This document shows, piece after piece, positions 30,942 to 38,931 of a stretch of DNA of 64,000 nt. The notes under the pieces are model-generated. The model did not search any database. It saw only the letters and a program-made list of their open reading frames with translations, and was not told where the DNA came from. Every line of letters begins with the position of its first letter. The first letter of the stretch is position 1. The stretch is taken from positions 5,580,001 to 5,644,000 of the forward strand of contig NZ_PHUJ01000003.1 of assembly GCF_002813375.1 (NCBI RefSeq), in the 5' to 3' direction. Made by a program: the position numbers and the translations under genes. The stretch comes from Pseudonocardia alni (GTDB taxonomy: Bacteria > Actinomycetota > Actinomycetes > Mycobacteriales > Pseudonocardiaceae).

Positions 30942-32134
30942 ACGCCGACACGGCGACCGACTGGACCGACCGCATGCTGGAGCTGCGGGTCGGCCCCGTC
31001 GCGCACGGCGGCCACTGCGTGGCCCGCGACGGGGACGGTGGCCGGGTCGTGTTCGTCCGGCACGCACTGCCCGGTGAGCTGGTCCGCGCGGTGGTCACCG
31101 ACGACCCGGGCGGGGCGTTCTGCCGCGCCGACGCCGTCGCCGTGCTGGAGGCGTCCCCGGACCGGGTCGAGCCCGCCTGCCCGTGGGCCGGGCCCGGGGG
31201 CTGCGGCGGCTGCGACTTCCAGCACACCGACCACGCCACCCAGCGCGCCCTGAAGACGACGGTCCTGCGCGAGCAGCTGGAGCGACTCGGCGCCGGCGCC
31301 GCGGTCGTCGCCACCGCCGACCTCGCGGCCGTCGAGGTCGAGGAGCTCCCCGGCGGTCCGCTCGGCTGGCGCACCCGGGTGCGGCTGGCCGTCGACGACG
31401 ACGGCGTCCCCGGCCTGCGCGCCCACCGCAGCCACGACGTGTGCGAGATCGGAGACTGCCCGCTCGTCCCGGCGGGTGCGCTGCCGCCGGTGCTGGAGCG
31501 CCGCTTCCGGCCCGACTCCGAGCTCGACGTCACCGTCGTCGGCGACGGCGCCGCCCGGGTCGGCTCCGGCGCGACCGTGCACGCCGCGGACCGCACCTGG
31601 GAGCTGTCGGCCGGCACGTTCTGGCAGGTCCACCCGGCACTGCCGGACACCCTCGCGTCCGTCGTGCGCGACTGGGCCGACGCCCCCACCGGTGGCGTCG
31701 CCTGGGACCTCTACGGCGGCGTCGGGCTGCTCGGCTCGGTCCTCGCCGACCAGGTGGGGGAGTCGGGGACCGTGCTGGTCGTCGAGTCCGCCGCGTCCGC
31801 GGTCGCCGACGGCGCCTCCGCGCTCGCCGACCTGCCGCAGGTCCAGTTCGTCCGCGGCCGCGCCGAGCGCGAGATCAGCCGGCTCGGCCCCGACCCCGAC
31901 GTCGTGGTCACCGACCCGCCGCGCGCCGGGCTCGGGAAGGCCGCGGTGCGCGACCTCGCCGCCCGCGCCCCGCAGCGGATCGTGCACATCGCCTGCGACC
32001 CGGCCGCGCTGGCCCGCGACCTGTCCCTGTTCGCCGCCGCCGGGTACCGCACCGCCGCGCTGCGGGCGTTCGACGCGTTCCCGATGACCCACCACATGGA
32101 GGCGGCCGCCCTGCTGGAGCGGATCCCGCGGTGA
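30938..32134 (+). CDS. TRAM-domain RNA (uracil-5) methyltransferase
   Basis: A 398-residue SAM-dependent RNA methyltransferase of the RumA/TrmA type. It has a TRAM domain (about 8-62; LRVGPVAHGGHCVAR), an iron-sulfur-type cysteine cluster (CPWAGPGGCGGC and a later VCEIGDC), the SAM motif DLYGGVGLLG, VVTDPPRAGLG, and catalytic Cys in HIACDPAAL. It should methylate a uridine in 23S rRNA or tRNA; which one is not decidable. The GTG overlaps the permease stop. This matches the Rv2689c position in mycobacteria. Confidence 0.9.
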   Translation: MNADTATDWTDRMLELRVGPVAHGGHCVARDGDGGRVVFVRHALPGELVRAVVTDDPGGAFCRADAVAVLEASPDRVEPACPWAGPGGCGGCDFQHTDHATQRALKTTVLREQLERLGAGAAVVATADLAAVEVEELPGGPLGWRTRVRLAVDDDGVPGLRAHRSHDVCEIGDCPLVPAGALPPVLERRFRPDSELDVTVVGDGAARVGSGATVHAADRTWELSAGTFWQVHPALPDTLASVVRDWADAPTGGVAWDLYGGVGLLGSVLADQVGESGTVLVVESAASAVADGASALADLPQVQFVRGRAEREISRLGPDPDVVVTDPPRAGLGKAAVRDLAARAPQRIVHIACDPAALARDLSLFAAAGYRTAALRAFDAFPMTHHMEAAALLERIPR

Positions 32135-32841
32135 CCACCGTCGTCCAGCTCTCGGACCTGCACCTCGGCCACCCGGACACCGACGGCCGGGCCGCCCGCG
32201 CCGTCGCGGGGGTCCGGGCGCTGGACCCGGCGCCGGACGTCGTGCTCGTCACCGGCGACCTCGCCGACGACGGCGCCCCCGAGGCCTACTCCTCCGCCGC
32301 ACGGCTGCTCGACGGCCTCGGCGCGCTGCACGTGCCCGGCAACCACGACGACCGCGCCGCGATGGCCGACGCCGTCGGACCGGTGGGCGACCGGCTGCAC
32401 CGCACCGGCGGGACCACCGTCGCGCTGCTCGACACCCTCGTCCCCGGGGCGCCGCACGGCGCGCTGTCCGACGCCGCGGTCGCCCTGCTCGCCGAGGCCG
32501 TCCGGGATCCCGCGCCGCTGCTGGTCGCCCTGCACCACCCGCCGGTCGCGGTCGGGCACCCGGTCCTCGACGGGATGCGGCTGCTCGAGGCCGGTGTGTT
32601 CGAGGCCCTGCTCGCCGCGCGCAGCGACCCGACGCTGGTGGTGTGCGGGCACGTCCACACCCCGCTGGCGGCGACGTTCGCCGGGCACCCGCTCGTCGTC
32701 GCCCCGTCGGTGGCGCCCGCCCTGCGCTGGCCGGACGTGCCCGGGACCGGGGGGAGCGACCCCGTCCCGGCACCGGGTGGGGTGCTGCACGTGCTCGGGG
32801 ACGGGCCGCCGCGCAGCCGGTTCCTGAGCTGGCCGGTGTGA
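32131..32841 (+). CDS. Metallophosphoesterase (CpdA-like class III)
   Basis: A 236-residue two-metal phosphoesterase. Metal ligands are in DLHLGH (near the N-terminus), GDLADDG, GNHDD, LHHPP and GHVHTP. The compact size and motif spacing fit the class III cyclic-nucleotide phosphodiesterase group (CpdA, Rv0805), but the native substrate may be another phosphodiester. The GTG overlaps the stop of the methyltransferase (GTGA), so permease, methyltransferase and phosphoesterase form one coupled operon. Confidence 0.87.
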   Translation: MTTVVQLSDLHLGHPDTDGRAARAVAGVRALDPAPDVVLVTGDLADDGAPEAYSSAARLLDGLGALHVPGNHDDRAAMADAVGPVGDRLHRTGGTTVALLDTLVPGAPHGALSDAAVALLAEAVRDPAPLLVALHHPPVAVGHPVLDGMRLLEAGVFEALLAARSDPTLVVCGHVHTPLAATFAGHPLVVAPSVAPALRWPDVPGTGGSDPVPAPGGVLHVLGDGPPRSRFLSWPV

Positions 32842-32914
32842 GGCGGGTCGGCTGCCGCGGGTTGCCCGGAACCCGCTAGGATCGGTTCACAACAGAATGC
32901 AGCGAATTGCTTTC

Positions 32915-32991
32915 GCCCTCGTATTCCAACTGGCAGAGAAAGCGGTCTCAAACACCGTACAGTGTGGGTTCGAATCCCACCGGGGGCACCA
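32915..32991 (+). tRNA. tRNA with anticodon CAA (Leu UUG codon), class-I shape
   Basis: It folds as a complete tRNA. Acceptor stem 32915-32921 pairs with 32981-32987. The D arm is 3 bp with loop CAACTGGCAGA. The anticodon stem GCGGT/ACCGT has loop CTCAAAC (anticodon CAA at 32949-32951). T arm is GTGGG-TTCGAAT-CCCAC, then discriminator A (32988) and an encoded CCA (32989-32991). CAA reads UUG, leucine. The variable region, however, is only ACAGT, five bases, whereas bacterial tRNA-Leu should have a long variable arm. Charging identity is therefore uncertain. TAGGAT (32877-32882) is a likely -10. Confidence 0.85.
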
Positions 32992-33480
32992 TTCGTCGAT
33001 CTGAGAGACGTGTCGGCCCACGGCTGCGGGCCCCGCGTCCCGGGGTGCCCCCACCTCCTGGCCTGCATGTTCCTCCGGGTGGACGGGCTGGGGCACACCC
33101 GCCCGATCCTGCTCGGCAATGGCGGCGCCACATCGTCGGCGCCCGCCCCGACCGCGTCCTGCGCGACCCGCCCCCTTCCGGCGGCTGCCGCGCCACGAAC
33201 GGTGTCCGGGCCCGCCCGTCCGACGGTTCCGTGCGCGAGTACGCCACTCCGCGCCGGTTCCTCGGCACCACCTCCGACGACCGTCATGCCGCTCGCCGAG
33301 GCGGCCCCGGACCGGGTGGGGAGCGCGCACCGGCCGGCGCACGCGACCTCGCCGTCGGTCGCGCGACGTGACGCCGTCGCCGCGCCGGACGCCGCGCTCG
33401 GCCCGGCGGCGTGAGCACCGCCGCCCCTGCCCGATCGGACGGGTAATGCGGCCGGCGGAGCGTGTTTCCGCACACGAAAG
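32992..33480. other. Gene-free stretch after the tRNA
   Basis: About 490 bases with no supported gene. Open frames here are weak in composition, and those antisense to the tRNA give the familiar false GGIRTHT-type peptide. No rRNA, second tRNA or repeat was recognised. Short GC hairpins just past the tRNA may end its transcript. Confidence 0.5.
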
Positions 33481-33521
33481 GCCGAAGTGGTTCGGCTGTG
33501 CACCCGTACCGCCGGTAGCCT
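33481..33521 (+). promoter_or_regulatory. pdtaR promoter with dyad at -35
   Basis: TAGCCT (33516-33521) is a likely -10, giving a leader of about 36 bases. The dyad GCCGAA (33481-33486), four bases, TTCGGC (33491-33496) lies over the expected -35 region and could be an operator. Confidence 0.4.
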
Positions 33522-33563
33522 GGGCGATCCGGACACCCCACTGACCGATGAAGGAGTTCTCCG

Positions 33564-34196
33564 GTGACCGACAACGTTCCCGCAGAGACGCCGGCCGAGG
33601 ACGGCCCGCAGCCCGGGTGGCGGGTGCTGGTCGTCGAGGACGAGGCGCTGATCCGCATGGACCTGGCCGAGATGCTCTCCGAGGAGGGCTACCGCATCGC
33701 CGGTGAGGCCGGTGACGGCGAGGCCGCCATCATCCAGGCCCGCGAGCTGAAGCCCGACCTGGTGATCATGGACGTCAAGATGCCCAAGAAGGACGGCATC
33801 GAGGCGGCGTCGACCATCGTCGAGGAGAAGATCGCGCCGGTCGTCATGCTGACCGCGTTCAGCCAGCGCGAGCTGATCGAGCGCGCCCGCGACGCCGGCG
33901 CCATGGCCTACCTGGTCAAGCCGTTCGCCCGGCACGAGCTGGTCCCGGCCATCGAGCTCGCCGTCTCCCGGTTCGCCGAGAAGAAGGCGCTCGAGGACGA
34001 GGTCGCCTCGCTCAACGAGCGGTTCGAGACCCGCAAGGTCGTCGACCGGGCCAAGGGCCTGCTCATGACCGCACAGAAGATGTCCGAGCCGGAGGCCTTC
34101 CGCTGGATCCAGCGCACCGCGATGGACCGCCGGACGACCATGAAGGCCGTCGCCGAGGCGGTCGTCGAGGGGCTGGCTCCGGCCAAGTCCTCCTGA
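33564..34196 (+). CDS. pdtaR: Response regulator with ANTAR RNA-binding domain (PdtaR)
   Basis: A 210-residue two-component antiterminator. Receiver domain (about 20-135): acidic pair in VVEDEAL, phospho-acceptor Asp in VIMDVKMPK, Thr in MLTAFS and Lys in LVKPFARHE. C-terminal ANTAR domain (about 145-205) with VVDRAKGLLMTAQKMSEPEAF. Phosphorylation, in mycobacteria by PdtaS, lets the ANTAR domain bind paired hairpins in mRNA leaders. The kinase is not in this window. The GTG follows AAGGAG. It matches Rv1626, which also lies upstream of rpsA, although polA is not found between them here. Confidence 0.93.
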   Translation: MTDNVPAETPAEDGPQPGWRVLVVEDEALIRMDLAEMLSEEGYRIAGEAGDGEAAIIQARELKPDLVIMDVKMPKKDGIEAASTIVEEKIAPVVMLTAFSQRELIERARDAGAMAYLVKPFARHELVPAIELAVSRFAEKKALEDEVASLNERFETRKVVDRAKGLLMTAQKMSEPEAFRWIQRTAMDRRTTMKAVAEAVVEGLAPAKSS

Positions 34197-34202
34197 GACA
34201 CA

Positions 34203-34269
34203 GGCGGTGGTCGACCACCGCCGCCCGGCACCGTCGTTCCGGCCCCGTCGCGCACCGCGCGGCGGGGCC
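34203..34269 (+). terminator. Two hairpins after pdtaR
   Basis: A perfect 20-base palindrome (34203-34222) directly after the stop codon, then a 13-bp stem with an ACC loop (34241-34253 with 34257-34269, one G-T pair). Together they are likely to end the pdtaR transcript. Confidence 0.65.
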
Positions 34270-34448
34270 GGCGTCGTCCGTGCCGGCCGGCGGGCCACCC
34301 TGCCGGGCCCCGCCGGCCGACGGTCCGTCGACGGGGCCGGTGCCACCGTTCCGATGCATCACGAGACCATTCCGGTTACCGAATGTGCCCGTCCGGGCAC
34401 CGGAAAAGATCCACTTGTGTCACGCTGGTGTCGGCGGATCACATTCCT

Positions 34449-34497
34449 GTCACGAGTGGTGACGGTGTCCCCTTTCCTGGTTCGGGCGTACTACTTT
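34449..34497 (+). promoter_or_regulatory. livK promoter region with GTCAC dyad
   Basis: TACTTT (34492-34497) is a likely -10 with a leader of about 47 bases. GTCAC (34449-34453), five bases, GTGAC (34459-34463) lies upstream, and another GTGTCAC occurs near 34414. These may bind a regulator. The rest of the 34270-34550 spacer shows nothing else. Confidence 0.4.
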
Positions 34498-34550
34498 TCC
34501 GCCATCCTCCCGCGCTGCTTCGGGCGGGCGGAGAACCGAAGGGGATTCGA

Positions 34551-35876
34551 ATGACGCGAACGACGTGGCGACTCGCCGCCCTCGCCGGGGCGGCGTCGCT
34601 GGTACTGGCCGGATGCGGTGGCGGGGACACCGGTTCCGGCGGGGCCACCGGCGGCTCGGAGGAGCCCGCCGCCGCGGGGCAGGCATGCACCCCGCCGCAG
34701 GCACAGGCCACCGGCAATCCCGGCACCGCGCCGCTGAAGATCGGCTCCCTGCTGCCGGAGACCGGGAGCCTGGCGTTCCTCGGTCCGCCCGAGTTCGCGG
34801 GGGTGGACGTGGCGGTCGAGGAGATCAATGCTGCCGGGGGAGTCCTCGGCAACCCGGTCCAGCACCTGCGCGGTGACTCGGGTGACGACACCACCGACAT
34901 CGCGAACCAGACCGTCGACCGGCAGCTCAGCGCCGGGACGCAGGTCATCGTCGGTGCGGCCGCGTCGGGTGTGTCGAAGCTGGTCATCGACAAGATCACC
35001 GGTGCGGGTGTCGTCCAGTTCTCGCCGGCCAACACCTCCGACGAGTTCACCTGCTGGCAGGACCGCGGCCTGTACTTCCGGACCGCGCCGCCGGACGTCC
35101 TGCAGGGGCAGGCGCTCGCGCAGCTGATCACCTCCGACGGTGGCCAGCGGGTCGCGCTGCTCGCCCGCAACGACCCGTACGGCTCGGGCCTGGCGGACAG
35201 CGCCGAGCGCAACCTGGTCTCCGCCGGCATCCCGCAGGACCAGATCACCAAGATCATCTACGACCCGAACGCGGCGTCGTTCAACCCCGAGATCGACCAG
35301 GTCGCCCAGTTCAACCCGGACTCCGTCGCGGTCATCGGCTTCGACGAGTCCAAGCGGATCCTGTCGCGCATGAGCGAGGTGCAGATCGGACCGGCCCAGA
35401 AGGCCGTGTACGGCACCGACGGCAACATGGGCAACGCCCTGGGCGAGGGACTGCCCGCGGGCCTGCTGAACGGGATGAAGGGCACTCTGCCGCTCACCGA
35501 GCTGTCGGGCGACTTCCGGCAGCGGCTCACCGCGCAGGACCCGAGCCTGACCGACTTCAACTACGCGGCGGAGTCCTACGACGCCGTCCTGGTCTCGGCG
35601 CTGGCCGCCGAGGCCGCGAAGTCGACCAACGGTGCGGACATCGCGACCCAGATCAACGGGATCACCAAGGACGGCGAGAAGTGCACCGACTTCGCCGGCT
35701 GCAAGGCGATCCTCGACCGGGGCGGTGACGTCGACTACGACGGCGCCACCGGCACGCTCGACTTCACCGACGCCGGTGAGCCGGGCTCCGGGTCGTACGG
35801 GGTCCAGACCTTCAACGGCCAGAACCAGATCGACGAGGCGGCGACCACCTACGTCCGGGTCGGCGCCCAGGGCTGA
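34551..35876 (+). CDS. livK: Branched-chain amino acid ABC substrate-binding lipoprotein
   Basis: A 441-residue lipoprotein: signal peptide with lipobox LVLAGC (Cys near residue 22), a Gly/Ser/Ala linker, then a two-lobe periplasmic-binding fold of the LivJ/LivK type (KIGSLLPETGSLAFLG, VAVEEINAAGGVLGNPV, LARNDPYGSGLAD). It should catch leucine, isoleucine, valine or a related amide outside the membrane. Its permeases and ATPases lie beyond it on the opposite strand, so the system is split into two convergent transcripts. The ATG follows GAAGGGGA. Confidence 0.93.
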   Translation: MTRTTWRLAALAGAASLVLAGCGGGDTGSGGATGGSEEPAAAGQACTPPQAQATGNPGTAPLKIGSLLPETGSLAFLGPPEFAGVDVAVEEINAAGGVLGNPVQHLRGDSGDDTTDIANQTVDRQLSAGTQVIVGAAASGVSKLVIDKITGAGVVQFSPANTSDEFTCWQDRGLYFRTAPPDVLQGQALAQLITSDGGQRVALLARNDPYGSGLADSAERNLVSAGIPQDQITKIIYDPNAASFNPEIDQVAQFNPDSVAVIGFDESKRILSRMSEVQIGPAQKAVYGTDGNMGNALGEGLPAGLLNGMKGTLPLTELSGDFRQRLTAQDPSLTDFNYAAESYDAVLVSALAAEAAKSTNGADIATQINGITKDGEKCTDFAGCKAILDRGGDVDYDGATGTLDFTDAGEPGSGSYGVQTFNGQNQIDEAATTYVRVGAQG

Positions 35877-35899
35877 CACACCGCACCACACGCACCGAC

Positions 35900-35934
35900 A
35901 CGAGGGGGCGGGCCGCCACGGCCCGCCCCCTCGT
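35900..35934 (+). terminator. livK terminator hairpin
   Basis: A perfect 16-bp stem (35900-35915 with 35919-35934) with a 3-base loop about 25 bases after the livK stop codon. Confidence 0.8.
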
Positions 35935-36069
35935 CGTGCTCGGGACCGGCCGGGCCCCACCGGCGGGACGATGCCCCGGCCCGCCACCCGGCGCGACGCA
36001 GGGCACCACGCCCGGGCGGCACCCGGTGCGCACCGGCCCGGTGGTCCCGGTGGACCGGCGCCGGGAACA

Positions 36070-36110
36070 CGACGGCCCCGCCCCCCGTGGCTGGGGGAAC
36101 GGGGCCGTCG
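36070..36110 (-). terminator. livF-side terminator hairpin
   Basis: An 11-bp outer stem (36070-36080 with 36100-36110) encloses a second C5/G5 stem. It lies just past the livF stop codon on the minus strand. Confidence 0.7.
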
Positions 36111-36128
36111 CGGGACCGGCGCGTCAGG

Positions 36129-36944
36129 TCATTTCTTCTCGCTGCTGCCGGCCAGCGTCCCCAGGTACAGCTCGATGACCTTCGGGTCGTTCAGCAGGTC
36201 GCGGCCGCCCGCGGTGTAGGCCGCGCGGCCCTGGTCGAGCACGTAGCCGCGGTCGCAGATCTGCAGGCAGCGACGGGCGTTCTGCTCCACCATGATGACC
36301 GAGACCCCGGCCGCGTTGATGCGCTTGCAGCGGACGAACACCTCGTCCTGGAGCATCGGGGACAGGCCCGCCGACGGCTCGTCGAGCAGCAGCACCGACG
36401 GTTCCATCATCAGGGCCCGTCCCATCGCGACCATCTGGCGCTCGCCGCCGGACAGCGACCCCGCCTTGATCTTCCGGCGCTGCCCCAGCATCGGGAACAG
36501 GTCCGCGACGACGTCGAAGCGGGTCGCGAACGTCTTCGGCCGGAGGAACACACCCATCTGCATGTTCTCCTCGATCGAGAGCGAGGGGAACACGTTGTCG
36601 CGCTGCGGGACGTAGCCGAGCCCCTTGGTGACCAGGGCGTGCGCCTTGGCCCCGGTGATCTCGGCGTCGCGCAGCCGGACCGTGCCGCTGCGCACGGGGA
36701 TCAGCCCGAACATGGCCTTGAGCAGCGTCGACTTGCCGGCGCCGTTGGGCCCGATGATGCCGACGATCTCGCCGTCGCGGAGGAAGAAGTCGCTGCCGGT
36801 CAGGATGTCGACGCCCGGCACGTACCCGGCGACGAGGGTGTCGACCCGCAGCACGGCGCCCTCGGCGAGCTCGCGGTGGACCTCCGGGGTGGCGGCCTGC
36901 TCCGGTGTCATGGCCCGGTCGGCGCCGGGTGCCTGCTCGCTCAT
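36129..36944 (-). CDS. livF: Branched-chain amino acid ABC ATPase LivF
   Basis: A 271-residue ABC ATPase with Walker A GPNGAGKSTLLKA, Q-loop region GYVPQRDNVFPSLSI, signature LSGGERQM, Walker B VLLLDEPSAGLSP and switch His replaced in the usual LivF way by MVEQNARRC. About 28 residues of extra N-terminus precede the fold. The ATG overlaps the livG stop (ATGA). Last gene of the livHMGF operon. Confidence 0.93.
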   Translation of the reverse strand: MSEQAPGADRAMTPEQAATPEVHRELAEGAVLRVDTLVAGYVPGVDILTGSDFFLRDGEIVGIIGPNGAGKSTLLKAMFGLIPVRSGTVRLRDAEITGAKAHALVTKGLGYVPQRDNVFPSLSIEENMQMGVFLRPKTFATRFDVVADLFPMLGQRRKIKAGSLSGGERQMVAMGRALMMEPSVLLLDEPSAGLSPMLQDEVFVRCKRINAAGVSVIMVEQNARRCLQICDRGYVLDQGRAAYTAGGRDLLNDPKVIELYLGTLAGSSEKK

Positions 36945-37936
36945 GTGCGCTTCCCCTCCTGATCCGGGTGGGCCGTGCCGGTGCCGTCGTCGGCGAGGGA
37001 GCCCTCGATCTCGGCGGCCTCCATCTCGGCGACGATCTCCGCGGTCTGCCCGACCGGGTTGCCGTGCTCGTCGAACTCGAGGACCTGGTCGTGGTGCGAA
37101 CCGAGGTAGGCGTCGACGACGGCCTGGTTCGACGACAGCGCCGAGGGCGGCCCCTCCGCGATCACCTGCCCCTGGGCCATGACGACGACCCAGTCGGAGA
37201 TGTCCCGGATGACGTCCATGTCGTGCTCGACGAACACGACGCTCATGCCCTCGTCGCGCAGCGACTTCACGTGCCCCAGCAGGCTCTGGGTGAGCGCCGG
37301 GTTCACCCCGGCCATCGGCTCGTCGAGCATGACGACCTTCGGGTCCATCATCAGGGCCCGCGCCATCTCGAGCAGCTTGCGCTGCCCGCCGGACAGTGAC
37401 CCGGCCAGGTCCTCGGCCTTGGTGTCGAGCTTGAAGCGGGCCAGCAGCTCGCGGGCCTGCTCGGTGATCCGCCGTTCCTGCGCCCCCCAGCCGGTGAACA
37501 GCGCGCCGAGGAAGGTCTCGCCGCGCTGCCCGACCGCGCCGAGCTTCATGTTCTCCAGCACCGTCATGCCCGCGAGGGCCTTGGTGAGCTGGAACGTGCG
37601 GACGACGCCCTTGCGGGCCACCCGGTGCGGCGGCAGCTTCTGCAGGGGGTTGCCCTCGTAGATCCAGGAGCCCGTGTCGGCCCGGTCGAACCCGGTCAGC
37701 AGGTTGAACAGGGTCGTCTTCCCGGCGCCGTTGGGGCCGATGAGGCCGGTGATGGCGCCGCGCTCGAACTCCAGGTGGGCGACGTCGACGGCCTTCAGGC
37801 CGCCGAACGTGCGGGTCACGCCGTCCACGGTGAGCACCGGGTCCGGTTTGGCGACGCCCGGCTCCGGGGCGACGCCGGTGAGCGTGCGGGCCGGGTCGGT
37901 CACGGTCGGGTCGGGGGTCGTGTCCTCAGCGGCCAT
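36941..37936 (-). CDS. livG: Branched-chain amino acid ABC ATPase LivG
   Basis: A 331-residue ABC ATPase with Walker A GPNGAGKTTLFNLLTGF, VVRTFQLTKALAGMTV, signature LSGGQRKLLEMAR, Walker B VVMLDEPMAGVNP and switch His in FVEHDMDVI. The long helical insertion after the Q-loop and the GMTVLENMK stretch are LivG marks. Both ends are extended: about 35 residues before the fold and about 50 acidic residues after it. It overlaps livM by 11 bases. Confidence 0.93.
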   Translation of the reverse strand: MAAEDTTPDPTVTDPARTLTGVAPEPGVAKPDPVLTVDGVTRTFGGLKAVDVAHLEFERGAITGLIGPNGAGKTTLFNLLTGFDRADTGSWIYEGNPLQKLPPHRVARKGVVRTFQLTKALAGMTVLENMKLGAVGQRGETFLGALFTGWGAQERRITEQARELLARFKLDTKAEDLAGSLSGGQRKLLEMARALMMDPKVVMLDEPMAGVNPALTQSLLGHVKSLRDEGMSVVFVEHDMDVIRDISDWVVVMAQGQVIAEGPPSALSSNQAVVDAYLGSHHDQVLEFDEHGNPVGQTAEIVAEMEAAEIEGSLADDGTGTAHPDQEGKRT

Positions 37937-38921
37937 CGCCCAGCACCTCCCTGCGGCGTCCGAAGATGCCCTGTGGTCGGAACACCATCATGAGGCCCAG
38001 GAACAGGCCGACGAGCACGAAGCGGATCGCGCCGACGTCCTGGGAGGAGATGAACGGCAGCAGCGGCGACTCCCCGGCCGTCGCCTGGCGCAGGAACGCG
38101 TCGGCGACCGACAGCAGGAACCAGAACGCCATCGCGCCGACCACCGGGCCGAAGACCCGTCCCGCGCCGCCCAGGATGAGCGCGGCGTAGGCGAAGAAGG
38201 TCTGCGGCGGCGAGTAGAAGTCCGGCGTCAGCGACTGGGTCGCCAGGGCGAACACGATGCCGCCCAGCGCGCCGAACACCCCGCCGAGGGCGAGCGCCTG
38301 CATCTTGTAGGCGAAGACGTTCTTGCCCAGCGCGCGGGCGGCGTCCTCGTCCTCCCGGATCGCCTTGAGCACGCGGCCCCACGGGCTGCGCACGAGCAGC
38401 CAGGTGAGGAGCACGCACAGCCCGACGACCGTCCAGCCGACCAGGATCGACCAGAGGTCCGGCCCCCGCAGCGACAGCACCCCGAAGTCGTAGGTGCCGG
38501 TGCCGAACGGGTTGGCGCGGGCGAAGGAGTCGGCGAACCCGGTGAGGCCCTGGGTGCCGCCGGTGAACCCGGTCTGCGAGGTCGACCGGGTGATCAGGCG
38601 CAGGATCTCCGACGCCGCGATCGTCACGATCGCCAGGTAGTCCGCGCGCAGCCGCAGCGTCGGGATGCCGAGCACCAGGGCGAGCGCGACCCCGCAGGCC
38701 ATGCCGATGAGGACGCCCAGCCAGAGCGGGGCGCCGTAGTTCGCGACCGAGATGCCCATGCCGTAGGCGCCGACCAGCGCGAAGCCGATCTGGCCGAAGT
38801 TGAGCAGCCCGGTGTAGCCGAAGTGGATGTTGAGGCCGAGGGCCAGCAGCGCGAAGAAGATGGCCGAGGGGCCGATCAGCTGCGAGAGCCCGACCGTGAG
38901 GAGCTGTCCGAAGTCGATCAT
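37926..38921 (-). CDS. livM: Branched-chain amino acid ABC permease LivM
   Basis: A 331-residue permease with about nine membrane helices and the LivM signatures GYTGLLNFGQIGFALVGAY, LRADYLAIVTIAASEILRL and a cytoplasmic coupling loop LKAIREDEDAARALGKNVF. It forms the membrane channel with LivH. The ATG follows AGGGGG (the bases just after livH). No unusual domain is added. Confidence 0.93.
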   Translation of the reverse strand: MIDFGQLLTVGLSQLIGPSAIFFALLALGLNIHFGYTGLLNFGQIGFALVGAYGMGISVANYGAPLWLGVLIGMACGVALALVLGIPTLRLRADYLAIVTIAASEILRLITRSTSQTGFTGGTQGLTGFADSFARANPFGTGTYDFGVLSLRGPDLWSILVGWTVVGLCVLLTWLLVRSPWGRVLKAIREDEDAARALGKNVFAYKMQALALGGVFGALGGIVFALATQSLTPDFYSPPQTFFAYAALILGGAGRVFGPVVGAMAFWFLLSVADAFLRQATAGESPLLPFISSQDVGAIRFVLVGLFLGLMMVFRPQGIFGRRREVLGDGR

Positions 38922-38931
38922 GTCCGCCCCC

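Noticed and set aside
32286-34346. Long minus-strand frame across the tRNA with a GGIRTHT-like peptide
   Set aside because: It is antisense to the tRNA and to pdtaR. The GGIRTHT string is a well-known false peptide produced by translating tRNA antisense DNA.
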